Positions 1-7,641 of a DNA stretch of 13,387 nucleotides are shown one piece after another. The DNA is from Acidobacteriota bacterium (GTDB lineage Bacteria; Acidobacteriota; UBA6911; JACQSX01): positions 1-13,387 of the forward strand of contig JACQGG010000228.1 of the NCBI GenBank assembly GCA_016199665.1. The letters run 5' to 3'. The notes under the pieces were generated by a model. It made no database searches and was not told the DNA's origin. It saw only the letters and a program-made list of their open reading frames with translations. The translations under genes were made by a program, and so were the position numbers. Within the stretch, counting starts at the first letter, position 1. Each line of letters opens with the position of its first letter.

Positions 1-74
1 CATTCGCGTTCATTCGCGGCCCGCGTTCATTCGCGTTCATTCGCGGCCCGCGTTCATTCGCGTCCATTCGCGGC
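1..74. repeat. 27-bp tandem repeat, about 2.7 copies
   Basis: A 27-bp unit fills 1-27 and 28-54 exactly, and a third copy is recognisable from 55 to about 73 with one T-to-C change near 64. Inside each unit the octamer CATTCGCG occurs twice, 10 bp apart, giving copies at 1, 11, 28, 38, 55 and 65. The array starts at the first base of the window, so it probably continues to the left. It lies immediately after the stop codon of the minus-strand membrane-fusion gene. No reading frame explains it. It resembles the short dispersed intergenic repeats of acidobacterial and verrucomicrobial genomes; that comparison is from memory. Confidence 0.9.
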
Positions 75-1436
75 TCACATTCCCACAATCACCCGATCTC
101 CATCACTTAGCTTTTCAGCGCCTTCCACCGCGACTGATTCGCCCCCGCTCAATCCTTCCAGCACGTAATAGAACGCTCCCGATTCCAGGCCGCGGCGGAT
201 CACGCGCTGTTCCACCCTGTCGCCTTTGATGACAAAAACGAAATCATTGTTGTCCCTTCGGACCACCGCCTCCTTGGGAACAAGCGGGAGGGCGGCCGCC
301 CCCGGTTTGCCGCTCGCCTTCCCCTCAGCCAGAAAGTTCACCCGAGCATTCATTTCCGGACGCAGTTGCTCGTCCGGATTTTCCACCTTTACCTTCACTT
401 GCACGGTCGCCTTGGCGCGGTCCGCCTCGGGGGCGATCTCGGCGACAAAGCCGGCATATCGCAAGCTGGGAAAAGCTTCGGGAATTATTTCCGCGCGCTG
501 GCCCATCCGGAGGCGTGCAAAATCGGTTTGACTGATATCCAGCTCGATTTGCAGATCGCGCAAATCAGCCAGAGCGACCACCGAAGTGCGGGCCCCCGAC
601 TCGCCAAAGGCCGAAGGGGTGACCATTTCGCCCCGTTCCACCATTCTTTGCAAAATCGTTCCCGCAATGGGCGCCCGGATCTCGGCGCTGGCCAGTTGCG
701 TCTCGGCGTAATCGAGCGCCGCCCGCATCTGCTGCAACTGGGCTTCGGCGGCGCGGATCTCTTCCACCCGAGGTCCGACCTCCACGATGGCGCTCGCCTG
801 GCGGGCCGATTCCAGCAGGGCGCGCGCCACGTCCCGCTGGGCCAGAGCGCGGTCCAGGTCCGCCTGGGATGCCACCTTTTCGCCAAACAGGCGTTCCATG
901 CGCGCATATTCCTGTTCGGCGTTTTTCAGACTTGCTTCCGCCTGCCGGACAGCCGCCAGGGTCTGGAGTTTCTCCTCCGGACGCGAACCGGCGCGCAACT
1001 GGTCCAGTCTCGCCTGCGCGGCAGCCACATTGGCGCGCGCCTGGTTTCCCTGCGCGCGAAATTCATCATCCTCAAGCCGCACCAGGACCTGGTCTTGGAT
1101 GACCTTGTCCCCCTTTTCCACGCCAATCCACGCGACGCGCCCCATGACTTTTGAGCCGACCGCAATCTTGTGGTGCGCCACGACATAGCCGGACACGCTC
1201 AGAACAGTATTGCCGGCCTGCACATCTGCGGCCTCGATTTTCACCTCGGCCGCCCCGACTTTCTTGGGTCCGGAAAAAAAATGAAAGGCGCCGAATCCCG
1301 CCGCCACTACCAGCACGGAAAAAATCAGCAGGTATAATTTCGGTTTTCCCCCTCCATGGCGTTGGGTCGGCTCCGCGCTGCGATCGATGCGCAGGCTCTT
1401 GAGCCGATCATCCAGGTCAGCTTGTTCTTTGGCCAT
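75..1436 (-). CDS. Membrane-fusion (HlyD/MacA-like) subunit of an ABC exporter
   Basis: This is probably the periplasmic adaptor linking the two inner-membrane permeases encoded just upstream to an outer-membrane exit or to a released substrate. The chosen start gives 453 aa. Residues 1-33 are cytoplasmic and charged, and residues about 34-53 form one membrane anchor. The first half of a lipoyl/barrel-sandwich domain lies near 80-115. A long Ala/Glu/Arg/Gln-rich alpha-helical hairpin follows to about 245. The second lipoyl half contains the typical EIRAPIAGTI stretch, and beta-barrel and membrane-proximal domains reach the C-terminus. The frame stays open for 32 codons upstream, but that extension would overlap the permease gene. 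ATG 1436 leaves a 28-bp gap and starts just before the charged N-tail. The Shine-Dalgarno match is weak (GAGGA, about 14 nt upstream). The family is secure; the substrate is unknown. Confidence 0.88.
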   Translation of the reverse strand: MAKEQADLDDRLKSLRIDRSAEPTQRHGGGKPKLYLLIFSVLVVAAGFGAFHFFSGPKKVGAAEVKIEAADVQAGNTVLSVSGYVVAHHKIAVGSKVMGRVAWIGVEKGDKVIQDQVLVRLEDDEFRAQGNQARANVAAAQARLDQLRAGSRPEEKLQTLAAVRQAEASLKNAEQEYARMERLFGEKVASQADLDRALAQRDVARALLESARQASAIVEVGPRVEEIRAAEAQLQQMRAALDYAETQLASAEIRAPIAGTILQRMVERGEMVTPSAFGESGARTSVVALADLRDLQIELDISQTDFARLRMGQRAEIIPEAFPSLRYAGFVAEIAPEADRAKATVQVKVKVENPDEQLRPEMNARVNFLAEGKASGKPGAAALPLVPKEAVVRRDNNDFVFVIKGDRVEQRVIRRGLESGAFYYVLEGLSGGESVAVEGAEKLSDGDRVIVGM

Positions 1437-1464
1437 AGCGTTGACTGCGGATCCTCGGGTATCC

Positions 1465-2631
1465 TCACGTCGACCGCAATGCATCGACGATCTTGAAGCG
1501 CGCGGCCCGAATTGAAGGGAGCAGGGAGCCAAAGAACCCGATGCCGATCCCGAAAATGACCGCGGCCAGGACCAGGCCCGGCGTCACCCGGAAGTTAAAC
1601 GCGATCTCACTGAAGTTGATGAAATTAGAAGTCCCCGTCGAAACAAAGTTCAGCGGCAGTGCCAGCACAACGCCGATCCCGACCCCCAGCAGGGCCACCG
1701 CGACCGACTCCAGAACGAACGCGATCAGGATGCTGCTGCGTCGGAATCCAAGCACCCGGAGCGTCCCGATTTCCCGCGTCCGGTGGGACACGGCGGCATA
1801 CATGGTGTTCATTCCCGCAAAGCAGGCCCCCACGGCCATGATAAAGGAGACAAAGACCCCCAGACCCTTCAGAATATCAGACGACGGCCCCTGTTGTTCC
1901 TCGTAAAAGCTCCGCTCCGGCAGGGCTTTCAACTGGAGACGCTGATCGTCTCCAATCCGCTTGGCAAGGGACGCCAGCGTCTCGGGGCTCTCCACTCTGA
2001 GCAACACAGACGAATAATTAAGGCGCCTGGTTGTGTTCCTCAAGACATTGACGTCCGCCCAGATTTCCGACTCAAAGGCTTTCCCGTCCGCCTCAAAGAG
2101 CCCCACCACCCGGTAATCAGTCGTTTGCACCCGAACTTTATCGCCAACCTCCAGACCTTGAAACCGCTCTGAAATGCGGCGGGAGACCACCGCCTCCGGC
2201 AGTCCCGTTTGAAACATTCTTCCCTGAACAATCTTGAAGCCGGAACGAAGCCGGATGGACATCGGCCCAATGCCACGAATAATGATGTTTCCGCCCTGCG
2301 TCTGGCCCTTGCGCGCCCGGTAAAACAACGTGATCACTTCCGGAGATACCAGCGGCTGATCGCCCTCGCGGGCGATCCCATCCAAAAACCGCAGGCTGTC
2401 CAGGTTACCGCGACTCACATCGCTCATCATTTCGGCCGTGGTCCCGTTGCGAAGTACGATCAGGTTGAGCGGCTCGCCGCTACTTGCAAGCGTCAGATCA
2501 ATTCCCCGGGCCAGCGCCATGACCATCAGGAAAACAGCCACGGTCAGCCCGATGCTGGCCGCGGTGACCAGCGTAGAGCCCTTTCGCACCAGCAAATTGC
2601 GGATGTTGTATTTCAGTGGCAAGACCATCAT
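1465..2631 (-). CDS. ABC transporter permease, FtsX/MacB type (second of pair)
   Basis: This 388-aa inner-membrane permease has the MacB/FtsX layout. A first membrane helix lies at about 21-44, followed by a large periplasmic domain at 45-255. Three more helices lie at about 258-280, 301-327 and 352-373. The cytoplasmic loop carries the family motif RTREIGTLRVLGF at 284-296, which contacts the ATPase in characterised members. The start overlaps the stop of the upstream permease by 4 bp (ATGA), so the two are translationally coupled. AGGTGG directly precedes two consecutive ATG codons at 2631 and 2628, and the second has the better spacing. The domain pattern fits export of a substrate from the membrane or periplasm rather than import. 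No substrate can be named. Confidence 0.88.
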   Translation of the reverse strand: MMVLPLKYNIRNLLVRKGSTLVTAASIGLTVAVFLMVMALARGIDLTLASSGEPLNLIVLRNGTTAEMMSDVSRGNLDSLRFLDGIAREGDQPLVSPEVITLFYRARKGQTQGGNIIIRGIGPMSIRLRSGFKIVQGRMFQTGLPEAVVSRRISERFQGLEVGDKVRVQTTDYRVVGLFEADGKAFESEIWADVNVLRNTTRRLNYSSVLLRVESPETLASLAKRIGDDQRLQLKALPERSFYEEQQGPSSDILKGLGVFVSFIMAVGACFAGMNTMYAAVSHRTREIGTLRVLGFRRSSILIAFVLESVAVALLGVGIGVVLALPLNFVSTGTSNFINFSEIAFNFRVTPGLVLAAVIFGIGIGFFGSLLPSIRAARFKIVDALRST

Positions 2632-3767
2632 TCCACCTGGCGCAGCGCGTCCGCGATGGTCATGCCGGAGATCCTGTAGGCTGAGTAAGCGACACTCGCG
2701 CCGCCGACGGCCAGGGCCAGAAGGAACACTCCGGCCAGCGTGCGCACCTCCGGCACAAAGGACGCGAAGTTGGGAACATAGAGGCTGACGTCGAAAACCT
2801 GGAAGAGCACGGCGGCTCCCCCCACTCCCAGCGCCCCTCCCACAGAGGCCACCAGCATGGATTCGCCGAGAAACAGCCAGGCGATGGCGCCTCTCTGAAA
2901 CCCCAGCGTCTTGAGCGTTCCGACCTCTCTGGTTCTCTCGCGCACGTTCATCGCCATGCTGTTGGCCATGACCAGCAGGAGCGAAAAGACGATGGCCAGA
3001 ATGATGCCGAACATAAACTGCTTCACGTTGCCCATCATCGACTCGAAACTCATCGCAAACTCTCGTTCATTCTCTGTTTTGGTGGGAGCGTCGCTGTTGA
3101 CGAACATGGAATCCACTGCCTGCGCGATTCGAGGAACGTCTCCCGGAGACGCGGCCATGATGCCAAAGGTCCCGACCCTGTCCTTGGCCCACGAGGGCCC
3201 GATCTGGTTGAGGTAGTCATAATGGAAAAAGAGAGTCTTTTCGTCCCCGCCGGTGTAGACGCCATGAACGATCATCTCGATGTCACGGCGATAAATGGGG
3301 CTCTTGAGCGTGATCCTCTGGCCCACCTTAAATCCGAACAAATCGACCAGCTTCTCTCCGACCACCGCGCCCTGCCGGTCATCAATAAACGCCGCCCACT
3401 CGGAGTCGGACATCCTCATTTCGGGCAGGTAGGTGCGCAACCGGCTGGCCTGGACGGCGAAGCTGGCGAAGAAAATGCGCGAGTCCTTGTAAAAGCCGCC
3501 AAACCATTGGTACGGGAGCACCAGCCGGACGCCGGGAACGGTTTCAATGCGATCCCGATAGGCGTAAGGCATGAAAAAGGTAAGAGACACGGCATGCCTT
3601 GTGACCAGCCGCAGCGGATTGGCGCGCTCGCTGCCGCGGGTGAACTCCGTCAGCACCGTCGCCAGAGTCACGACCAGAAACAAAGAGACCGCCATGCTGG
3701 AGACCGTCAGCAGCGTGCGTCTCTTGTTGCGCAGGATGTTCTTAAAAATCAGTCTCCAGTATTTCAT
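2628..3767 (-). CDS. ABC transporter permease, FtsX/MacB type (first of pair)
   Basis: This 379-aa permease is the probable first gene of the three-gene export operon. A basic N-terminus (ILRNKRRTLL) precedes helix 1 at about 19-41. The periplasmic domain spans about 45-248, and helices lie at about 251-272, 293-325 and 343-363. The ATPase-contact loop RTREVGTLKTLGF is at 278-290. It is related in plan to the neighbouring permease but clearly diverged, so the exporter is probably a heterodimer. Start ATG 3767 is followed at once by a typical KYWRLIFKN amphipathic segment, but no good Shine-Dalgarno is visible upstream. No ATP-binding subunit lies on either side within the window, so it must come from beyond position 1 or from elsewhere. 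Confidence 0.88.
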   Translation of the reverse strand: MKYWRLIFKNILRNKRRTLLTVSSMAVSLFLVVTLATVLTEFTRGSERANPLRLVTRHAVSLTFFMPYAYRDRIETVPGVRLVLPYQWFGGFYKDSRIFFASFAVQASRLRTYLPEMRMSDSEWAAFIDDRQGAVVGEKLVDLFGFKVGQRITLKSPIYRRDIEMIVHGVYTGGDEKTLFFHYDYLNQIGPSWAKDRVGTFGIMAASPGDVPRIAQAVDSMFVNSDAPTKTENEREFAMSFESMMGNVKQFMFGIILAIVFSLLLVMANSMAMNVRERTREVGTLKTLGFQRGAIAWLFLGESMLVASVGGALGVGGAAVLFQVFDVSLYVPNFASFVPEVRTLAGVFLLALAVGGASVAYSAYRISGMTIADALRQVE

Positions 3768-3991
3768 GCTTTATGCGTTGGCGCCGTGAAGGGCATTGTG
3801 GGTCGAAGGGGGCAATTTTCACTTTGATCGTTGGCTTCAATCAAAGGCTTCAATCAAAAGTAACCAACACCGCACCAGCGTAGCAAAACTACGATCTTTC
3901 ATCAAACTAAGCCGCTCGGAGGTGACGTTGCCACACCGGGAGAGCAATTCCGATTTTCGAAAAGGGGAAGCGGCCCGACACGCGCCTGAAC
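3768..3991. other. Intergenic spacer with a 13-bp tandem duplication and small hairpins
   Basis: This 224-bp spacer separates the lpd stop from the first permease gene, both on the minus strand. It contains a perfect tandem duplication of GGCTTCAATCAAA at 3833-3845 and 3846-3858. CTTTGAT near 3822-3828 can pair with ATCAAAG at 3840-3846. A five-pair hairpin has arms CGTAG 3879-3883 and CTACG 3889-3893. On the minus strand TTGATG (3905-3900) and TACGCT (3882-3877) are 17 bp apart. They could be a weak promoter for the exporter operon, but the -10 match is poor. No T-rich terminator was found. Confidence 0.45.
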
Positions 3992-5395
3992 TTACCGGTT
4001 CAATACATGGACCGCTTTGCCCAGGGCGACCTTGGCGGCTTCCATGACCGTCTCGGCTAAAGTGGGGTGCGCGTGGATGGTCCGCGCCAGATCTTCGGCG
4101 GAGTTCCCCATCTCGATTCCCAAGGCCGGCTCGGCAATCAGAGCTGATGCATCCGAGCCAATGATCTGCGCTCCCAGGAGTTGTTTTGTCTGTGCGTCGA
4201 TGACTACTTTGGCAAAACCGTCGCTCTCGTTGACCGACAACGCACGGCCATTGGCAGAAAAGGGAAATTTCCCGATGGCAACCCGGTAACCCTGTTCCCG
4301 GGCTTGCTTTTCGCTCAGGCCGACGACAGCCACTTCCGGATCACTGAACACGACGGCCGGCAAGGCCCGGTAGTCGACTTGGGTATTTCCACCCGCGATC
4401 ACTTCCGCGACAACTTCACCTTCTTTGCTCGCTTTGTGAGCCAGCATGGGACCGCCGATGATGTCCCCAATGGCATAAATGTGAGACACGTTGGTCTGCA
4501 ACTTTTTGTCAACAGGGATAAAGCCCTGCGTGTCCACCTTCACCCCTGCCGCCTCCAGGTCGAGGCGGTCACTGTTGGGGCGGCGACCGACGGTGACAAG
4601 CAGATAGTCGGCCTCGATGACCGCGGCTTGGTTCCCCGCCTGGACAGTCAACCTGACTGCCTCGCCTGACTGCTCGACTTGCGTGGCGCGCGCACTCACA
4701 TGAACCGCCACATTCTGTTTGCGCAGCTTTTGGACCAGAACACGCGCAATTTCCGGATCAAACCCGGGCAGGAGCTGGTCCATCATTTCGACAAGGGTCA
4801 CCCGGGAGCCAAGCTTGGCATACAGGGTGCCAAGCTCCAGCCCAATATAGCCGCCCCCCAGAACCGCCAGGCGTCGAGGAACGGCCGTCAGCGCCAGGGC
4901 CCCGGTCGAACTCAAGATCCTGCCTCCGAACTCAAATCCCTTGAGCTGCACGGGACGGGAACCCGCGGCGATGACAAAGTTTCGCGCCCGAAAGCGGCCT
5001 CCGCTCGGGACCTCAACCTCTTCCGGGCTGACGAATCGTCCGAACCCTTGGATGATGTCGACCTTGTTGCCCTTGCACAGATGCGCGACGCCGGCGGTCA
5101 ACTTTTCAACGATGCCGTCCTTCCATTGCTGCATCCGGGCCATGTCGACGCGGACGGGACCGGTACTAATCCCCATGTTTTCCGCATTCTGGACTTTCTC
5201 CACAAGCCTGGAGGCCGAGATCAGGGCTTTGGACGGAATGCATCCTACGGTCAGGCAAACGCCGCCCAAACGCTCCTCCTCCACAATGGCCGACTTCAGT
5301 CCCAGTTGTGCGAGGCGAATCGCGGCCACATAGCCGCCCGGCCCTCCCCCGATGACAAGCGCGTCATATTGTGTGGTGTTTTGCGTGGTGTTCAT
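3992..5395 (-). CDS. lpdA: Dihydrolipoyl dehydrogenase (E3)
   Basis: This flavoprotein reoxidises dihydrolipoamide with NAD+ in 2-oxoacid dehydrogenase complexes or the glycine cleavage system. At 467 aa it is the normal family length. The FAD-binding GGGPGGY is at 16-22. The redox disulfide is Cys47/Cys52 within GGVCLTVGCIPSK, where most homologues have an N in place of T49. The NAD-binding Rossmann segment (VLGGGYIGLELG) lies near 180. The catalytic His443-Glu448 dyad lies in HPTLAE. ATG 5395 has AGGAG with 7-nt spacing. No E1 or E2 genes are nearby, so the complex served is unknown. It is divergent from doxX across a 248-bp spacer with no clear promoter. Other pyridine nucleotide-disulfide reductases are less likely given the complete His-Glu dyad. 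Confidence 0.95.
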   Translation of the reverse strand: MNTTQNTTQYDALVIGGGPGGYVAAIRLAQLGLKSAIVEEERLGGVCLTVGCIPSKALISASRLVEKVQNAENMGISTGPVRVDMARMQQWKDGIVEKLTAGVAHLCKGNKVDIIQGFGRFVSPEEVEVPSGGRFRARNFVIAAGSRPVQLKGFEFGGRILSSTGALALTAVPRRLAVLGGGYIGLELGTLYAKLGSRVTLVEMMDQLLPGFDPEIARVLVQKLRKQNVAVHVSARATQVEQSGEAVRLTVQAGNQAAVIEADYLLVTVGRRPNSDRLDLEAAGVKVDTQGFIPVDKKLQTNVSHIYAIGDIIGGPMLAHKASKEGEVVAEVIAGGNTQVDYRALPAVVFSDPEVAVVGLSEKQAREQGYRVAIGKFPFSANGRALSVNESDGFAKVVIDAQTKQLLGAQIIGSDASALIAEPALGIEMGNSAEDLARTIHAHPTLAETVMEAAKVALGKAVHVLNR

Positions 5396-5643
5396 GCATG
5401 CTCTCCTGCTCTGATTCTCTCAGGAAAATAGCCGGGACAAAAGTTGTCTCCGTGAACCGGGAGTTGTCGGGGCCGCAAACGAACGCAAATTCAACCGCCG
5501 GGGCCATGATTTTGCCCGGCGCACTCTCGCTTCCATCTTCGAACTCCGGCACTCCATTCTGACTGAATCCTTCGATTAAGTCCTTCGCCAGCGCCGCGCC
5601 TTTGCGGTAAGATCTTGCTCACATCTTTCCCAAGGAGGCAATC

Positions 5644-6036
5644 ATGTTGGACTGGCTTGAAAAGAGGCATGTGGAACTGCTGACGGCGCTTCGCATTGTG
5701 GCGGGATTTATTTTCTGGGAGCACGGCGCGCAGAAGCTTTTTGGCTTTCCCACAGGGAACCCGATGGCATTTCTCACGCTGGTGTGGTTTGCGGGCGTTA
5801 TCGAGTTTTTCGGCGGGCTTGCGATCACACTGGGACTGTTCACCCGCGCCGTGGCGTTTCTGGCCGCCGGCGAGATGGCGGTCGCCTATTGGACCCAGCA
5901 TTCTCCCAGAGGCTTCTGGCCTGTGGAGAACATGGGGGAGCGCGCTGCTCTGTTCTGTTTTATCTGGCTTTACATTTCCGCAGCCGGCGGCGGGAAGCTG
6001 CAGCTTGGCAACCTGCTGGGGAAGAAGTCTGACTAG
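5644..6036 (+). CDS. DoxX-family membrane protein
   Basis: This is a small 130-aa integral membrane protein with four hydrophobic segments, the plan of the DoxX family. The first helix carries the usual RIVAGFIFWEHGAQKLFG pattern (about 17-34). The second contains GVIEFFGGLAITLGL, the third AVAFLAAGEMAVAY, and the fourth LFCFIWLYISAAGGG. DoxX proteins have been linked to quinone or thiol redox processes and stress responses, but the activity of this member cannot be predicted. Start ATG 5644 has a near-perfect Shine-Dalgarno AAGGAGG at 5632-5638 with 5-nt spacing, the strongest ribosome site in the window. It appears to be monocistronic, divergent from lpd and followed by a structured 424-bp spacer. 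Confidence 0.9.
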   Translation: MLDWLEKRHVELLTALRIVAGFIFWEHGAQKLFGFPTGNPMAFLTLVWFAGVIEFFGGLAITLGLFTRAVAFLAAGEMAVAYWTQHSPRGFWPVENMGERAALFCFIWLYISAAGGGKLQLGNLLGKKSD

Positions 6037-6075
6037 CCTCGCGGGTTGCAGAAAAGCAGTCTGTTGAGAAGTTGT

Positions 6076-6091
6076 CGCTAAGCGCTTAGCG
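6076..6091. repeat. 16-bp perfect palindrome
   Basis: CGCTAAGCGCTTAGCG reads identically on both strands. It lies 40 bp after the doxX stop codon. It could be a dimeric protein-binding site or part of the transcript end of doxX. No T-tract follows it, so a simple intrinsic terminator is not supported. Confidence 0.75.
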
Positions 6092-6095
6092 GATC

Positions 6096-6121
6096 AACAT
6101 CGACAACAAATTGTCGATGTT
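6096..6121. repeat. 11-bp-stem hairpin with a 4-nt loop
   Basis: AACATCGACAA (6096-6106) pairs perfectly with TTGTCGATGTT (6111-6121) around the loop CAAA. It could stop or protect the doxX transcript end. GTTGTCG at 6071-6077 is also complementary to CGACAAC at 6101-6107, so an alternative fold exists. No T-run follows on either strand. Confidence 0.75.
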
Positions 6122-6460
6122 TGCGGAAACACTGGTATGACGGCTCTTTAAGGGCTACGTTTTAAGGGCGCAGTCCGCGAAAAAGCGTAGTTACAAGAAT
6201 TTGCCAACTTGCTACGCAAAGATCTGAGGGCGACAGAGCCGGAACCCTGGCGTGAACTGGGTGAACTGGGGCGGATGCTTGCTTTCTGACGCTGTTATGC
6301 TATTGTTTTGTAAACCAGTATGAGCCGGGGAGGAATGCCGCGGCGCGGGGTCCCCCGAGGCTGTCTTCTTTTTGGTATGCCGCTCTACAGACAAGGATTG
6401 AGGGCGCGCGGGATGTTCGGCAGAAGTCCCGGACACGGGTTACACCAGACCCGGATATCC

Positions 6461-7381
6461 ATGACATCTTCCGCCATTCTACCCCTGGGGTGGAGCGCAA
6501 TACTCATACTAGCCACGTTCCCGGCACCGTTGCGCGCGCAGTATTCGCAGACGATAATCCGGGCGGAAGTCAATCTGATTCGCGTTCTGTTCACCGCGTT
6601 TGACAGACGAGGCCGGCACGTGACGGGACTGACCAACGGAGATGTGGAAATCTACGAAGACGGTGTAAGACAGAGTCTGGAGTACTTTCGCAAACAGACA
6701 GACGCCGAATCGCAGGAAGAGCCGCTGGCCGTCGCTCTCCTGATGGACACAAGCGGCAGTGTCAAGGACAAACTACCGCTGGAGCAGACTATCGCGATTG
6801 ACTTTCTTAAACGTGTGTTGCGCCCCCAAAGGGATCGGGCGGCCATTGTCCGCTTTGACACCCGTGTCACGCCGGTGCAGGACTTTACCGACGACATCGG
6901 ACAACTCGAGTCCGCATTGCAGTCCCTTGTATCCGGCGGCACCACAGCGCTCTACGATGCCATCTATCTGGCTTCAGAGGAGAAGCTGAAATCGGCCCCC
7001 GGGCGCAAGGTAATGGTTGTGGTCAGCGACGGCGAGGACACCTCGAGCAAGACGACCCGCAAACAGGCAATTGAAGCCGCTCAGAGAAACGATGTGACGA
7101 TCTTTGCCGTGGGTATCAACTCACAAGGTTCCAGGCCGGAATTCGTTCCTTTGAAGGAGTTTGCTCAGGAGACGGGCGGACGTTTTTTCAATTCGCGGCC
7201 GGCGACGCGGGAGATGACACGGGTTTTTCACGAGATGGTCGAGACACTAAAGCAACAGTATGATGTCTTTTATTACTCCACCAACCAGAAGAAAGACGGG
7301 ACATTTCGCGCCATCAAGATTCTTCTGAAGAAGAAGCACGCCCGGGTACAGCATCGGGTGGGTTACTACGCCCCACGTTAA
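6461..7381 (+). CDS. Secreted VWFA-domain protein of the acidobacterial type
   Basis: This predicted exported protein has 306 aa from ATG 6461. A signal peptide spans about 1-26, ending in an Ala-rich cleavage site (PLRA before Q27). Next comes a short beta-rich segment with the typical VFTAFD-like RVLFTAFDRRGRHVTGL and DVEIYEDG (about 41-68). A von Willebrand factor A domain then runs from about 89 to 280. The metal-ion site is complete: DTSGS at 96-100, Thr161/Thr162 in GGTTALYDAI, and Asp190 in VVSDGEDT. This matches the architecture of the VWFA-related family first noted as expanded in acidobacteria. Its ligand is unknown. Upstream in-frame ATGs at 6320, 6335, 6377 and 6413 are open, but they would bury the signal peptide. 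ATG 6461 itself lacks a clear Shine-Dalgarno, so the start is moderately certain. Confidence 0.9.
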   Translation: MTSSAILPLGWSAILILATFPAPLRAQYSQTIIRAEVNLIRVLFTAFDRRGRHVTGLTNGDVEIYEDGVRQSLEYFRKQTDAESQEEPLAVALLMDTSGSVKDKLPLEQTIAIDFLKRVLRPQRDRAAIVRFDTRVTPVQDFTDDIGQLESALQSLVSGGTTALYDAIYLASEEKLKSAPGRKVMVVVSDGEDTSSKTTRKQAIEAAQRNDVTIFAVGINSQGSRPEFVPLKEFAQETGGRFFNSRPATREMTRVFHEMVETLKQQYDVFYYSTNQKKDGTFRAIKILLKKKHARVQHRVGYYAPR

Positions 7382-7420
7382 GAAGAGCCAGGCGCACAAA
7401 GCCGTTGCTGAAATTCTTAT

Positions 7421-7435
7421 ATGCCCTGCGGGCAT
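7421..7435. repeat. 6-bp-stem hairpin after the VWFA gene
   Basis: ATGCCC and GGGCAT flank a TGC loop 40 bp after the VWFA stop. No U-tract follows, so it is at most a weak transcript-end structure or a short palindromic repeat. Confidence 0.4.
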
Positions 7436-7462
7436 GGCACAGGTAACGCCGGGGCAAGGCAG

Positions 7463-7491
7463 TTGGCTCCGGGCGCGCTTAGGTAGATAAT
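7463..7491 (+). promoter_or_regulatory. Sigma-70-type promoter for the TPR gene
   Basis: TTGGCT (7463-7468) and GATAAT (7486-7491) are separated by exactly 17 bp. They match the housekeeping consensus at 4 and 5 of 6 positions. The start point would be near 7498, leaving a leader of about 140 nt before ATG 7642. The leader contains two CCGCGG blocks (7503 and 7520) able to pair. Confidence 0.5.
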
Positions 7492-7641
7492 AGGGAAGGT
7501 GACCGCGGGTAGAGGTCCACCGCGGGGTTTCACGACGACACCTTTGGAACGGGCCGGCCGCCGTACACATAGGGCGGCTGCAGGGTGACCGCCAGACAAA
7601 GTTCCAGGCTTGGAATTCCGGCGGGCCACTGGAGGGGAAAC

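Larger units (their letters stand above)
6037..6460. other. Structured spacer between doxX and the VWFA gene
   Basis: No convincing gene occupies these 424 bases. They hold a perfect 16-bp palindrome (6076-6091) and an 11-pair hairpin (6096-6121). There is a direct repeat TTTAAGGGC at 6147 and 6161. An inverted repeat GCGTAG 6185-6190 / CTACGC 6212-6217 follows, and then a 9-bp tandem duplication GTGAACTGG at 6252-6269. A possible promoter for the VWFA gene is TTGCTT 6279-6284, 16 bp, TATTGT 6301-6306. From 6320 the VWFA frame is open, but its translation lacks signal-peptide or domain character until ATG 6461, so 6320-6460 is treated as leader. Confidence 0.5.

Noticed and set aside
1..74. 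CRISPR array
   Set aside because: The intervals are repeats of the same sequence rather than unique spacers, and no cas genes are present.
366..1154. 262-codon plus-strand frame
   Set aside because: It lies antisense to the membrane-fusion gene; the translation has no domain character and reflects G+C-rich codon shadowing.
5371..5562. Small protein in the lpd-doxX spacer
   Set aside because: Overlaps the lpd start, lacks a ribosome site and shows no family resemblance.
5491..5901. 136-codon minus-strand frame over doxX
   Set aside because: Antisense to a clear DoxX protein with a strong ribosome site; low-complexity basic composition.
6320..6460. N-terminal extension of the VWFA protein
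   Set aside because: The extension is Arg/Gly-rich and would place the signal peptide internally.
7421..7435. Intrinsic terminator of the VWFA gene
   Set aside because: The hairpin is short and no T-run follows.
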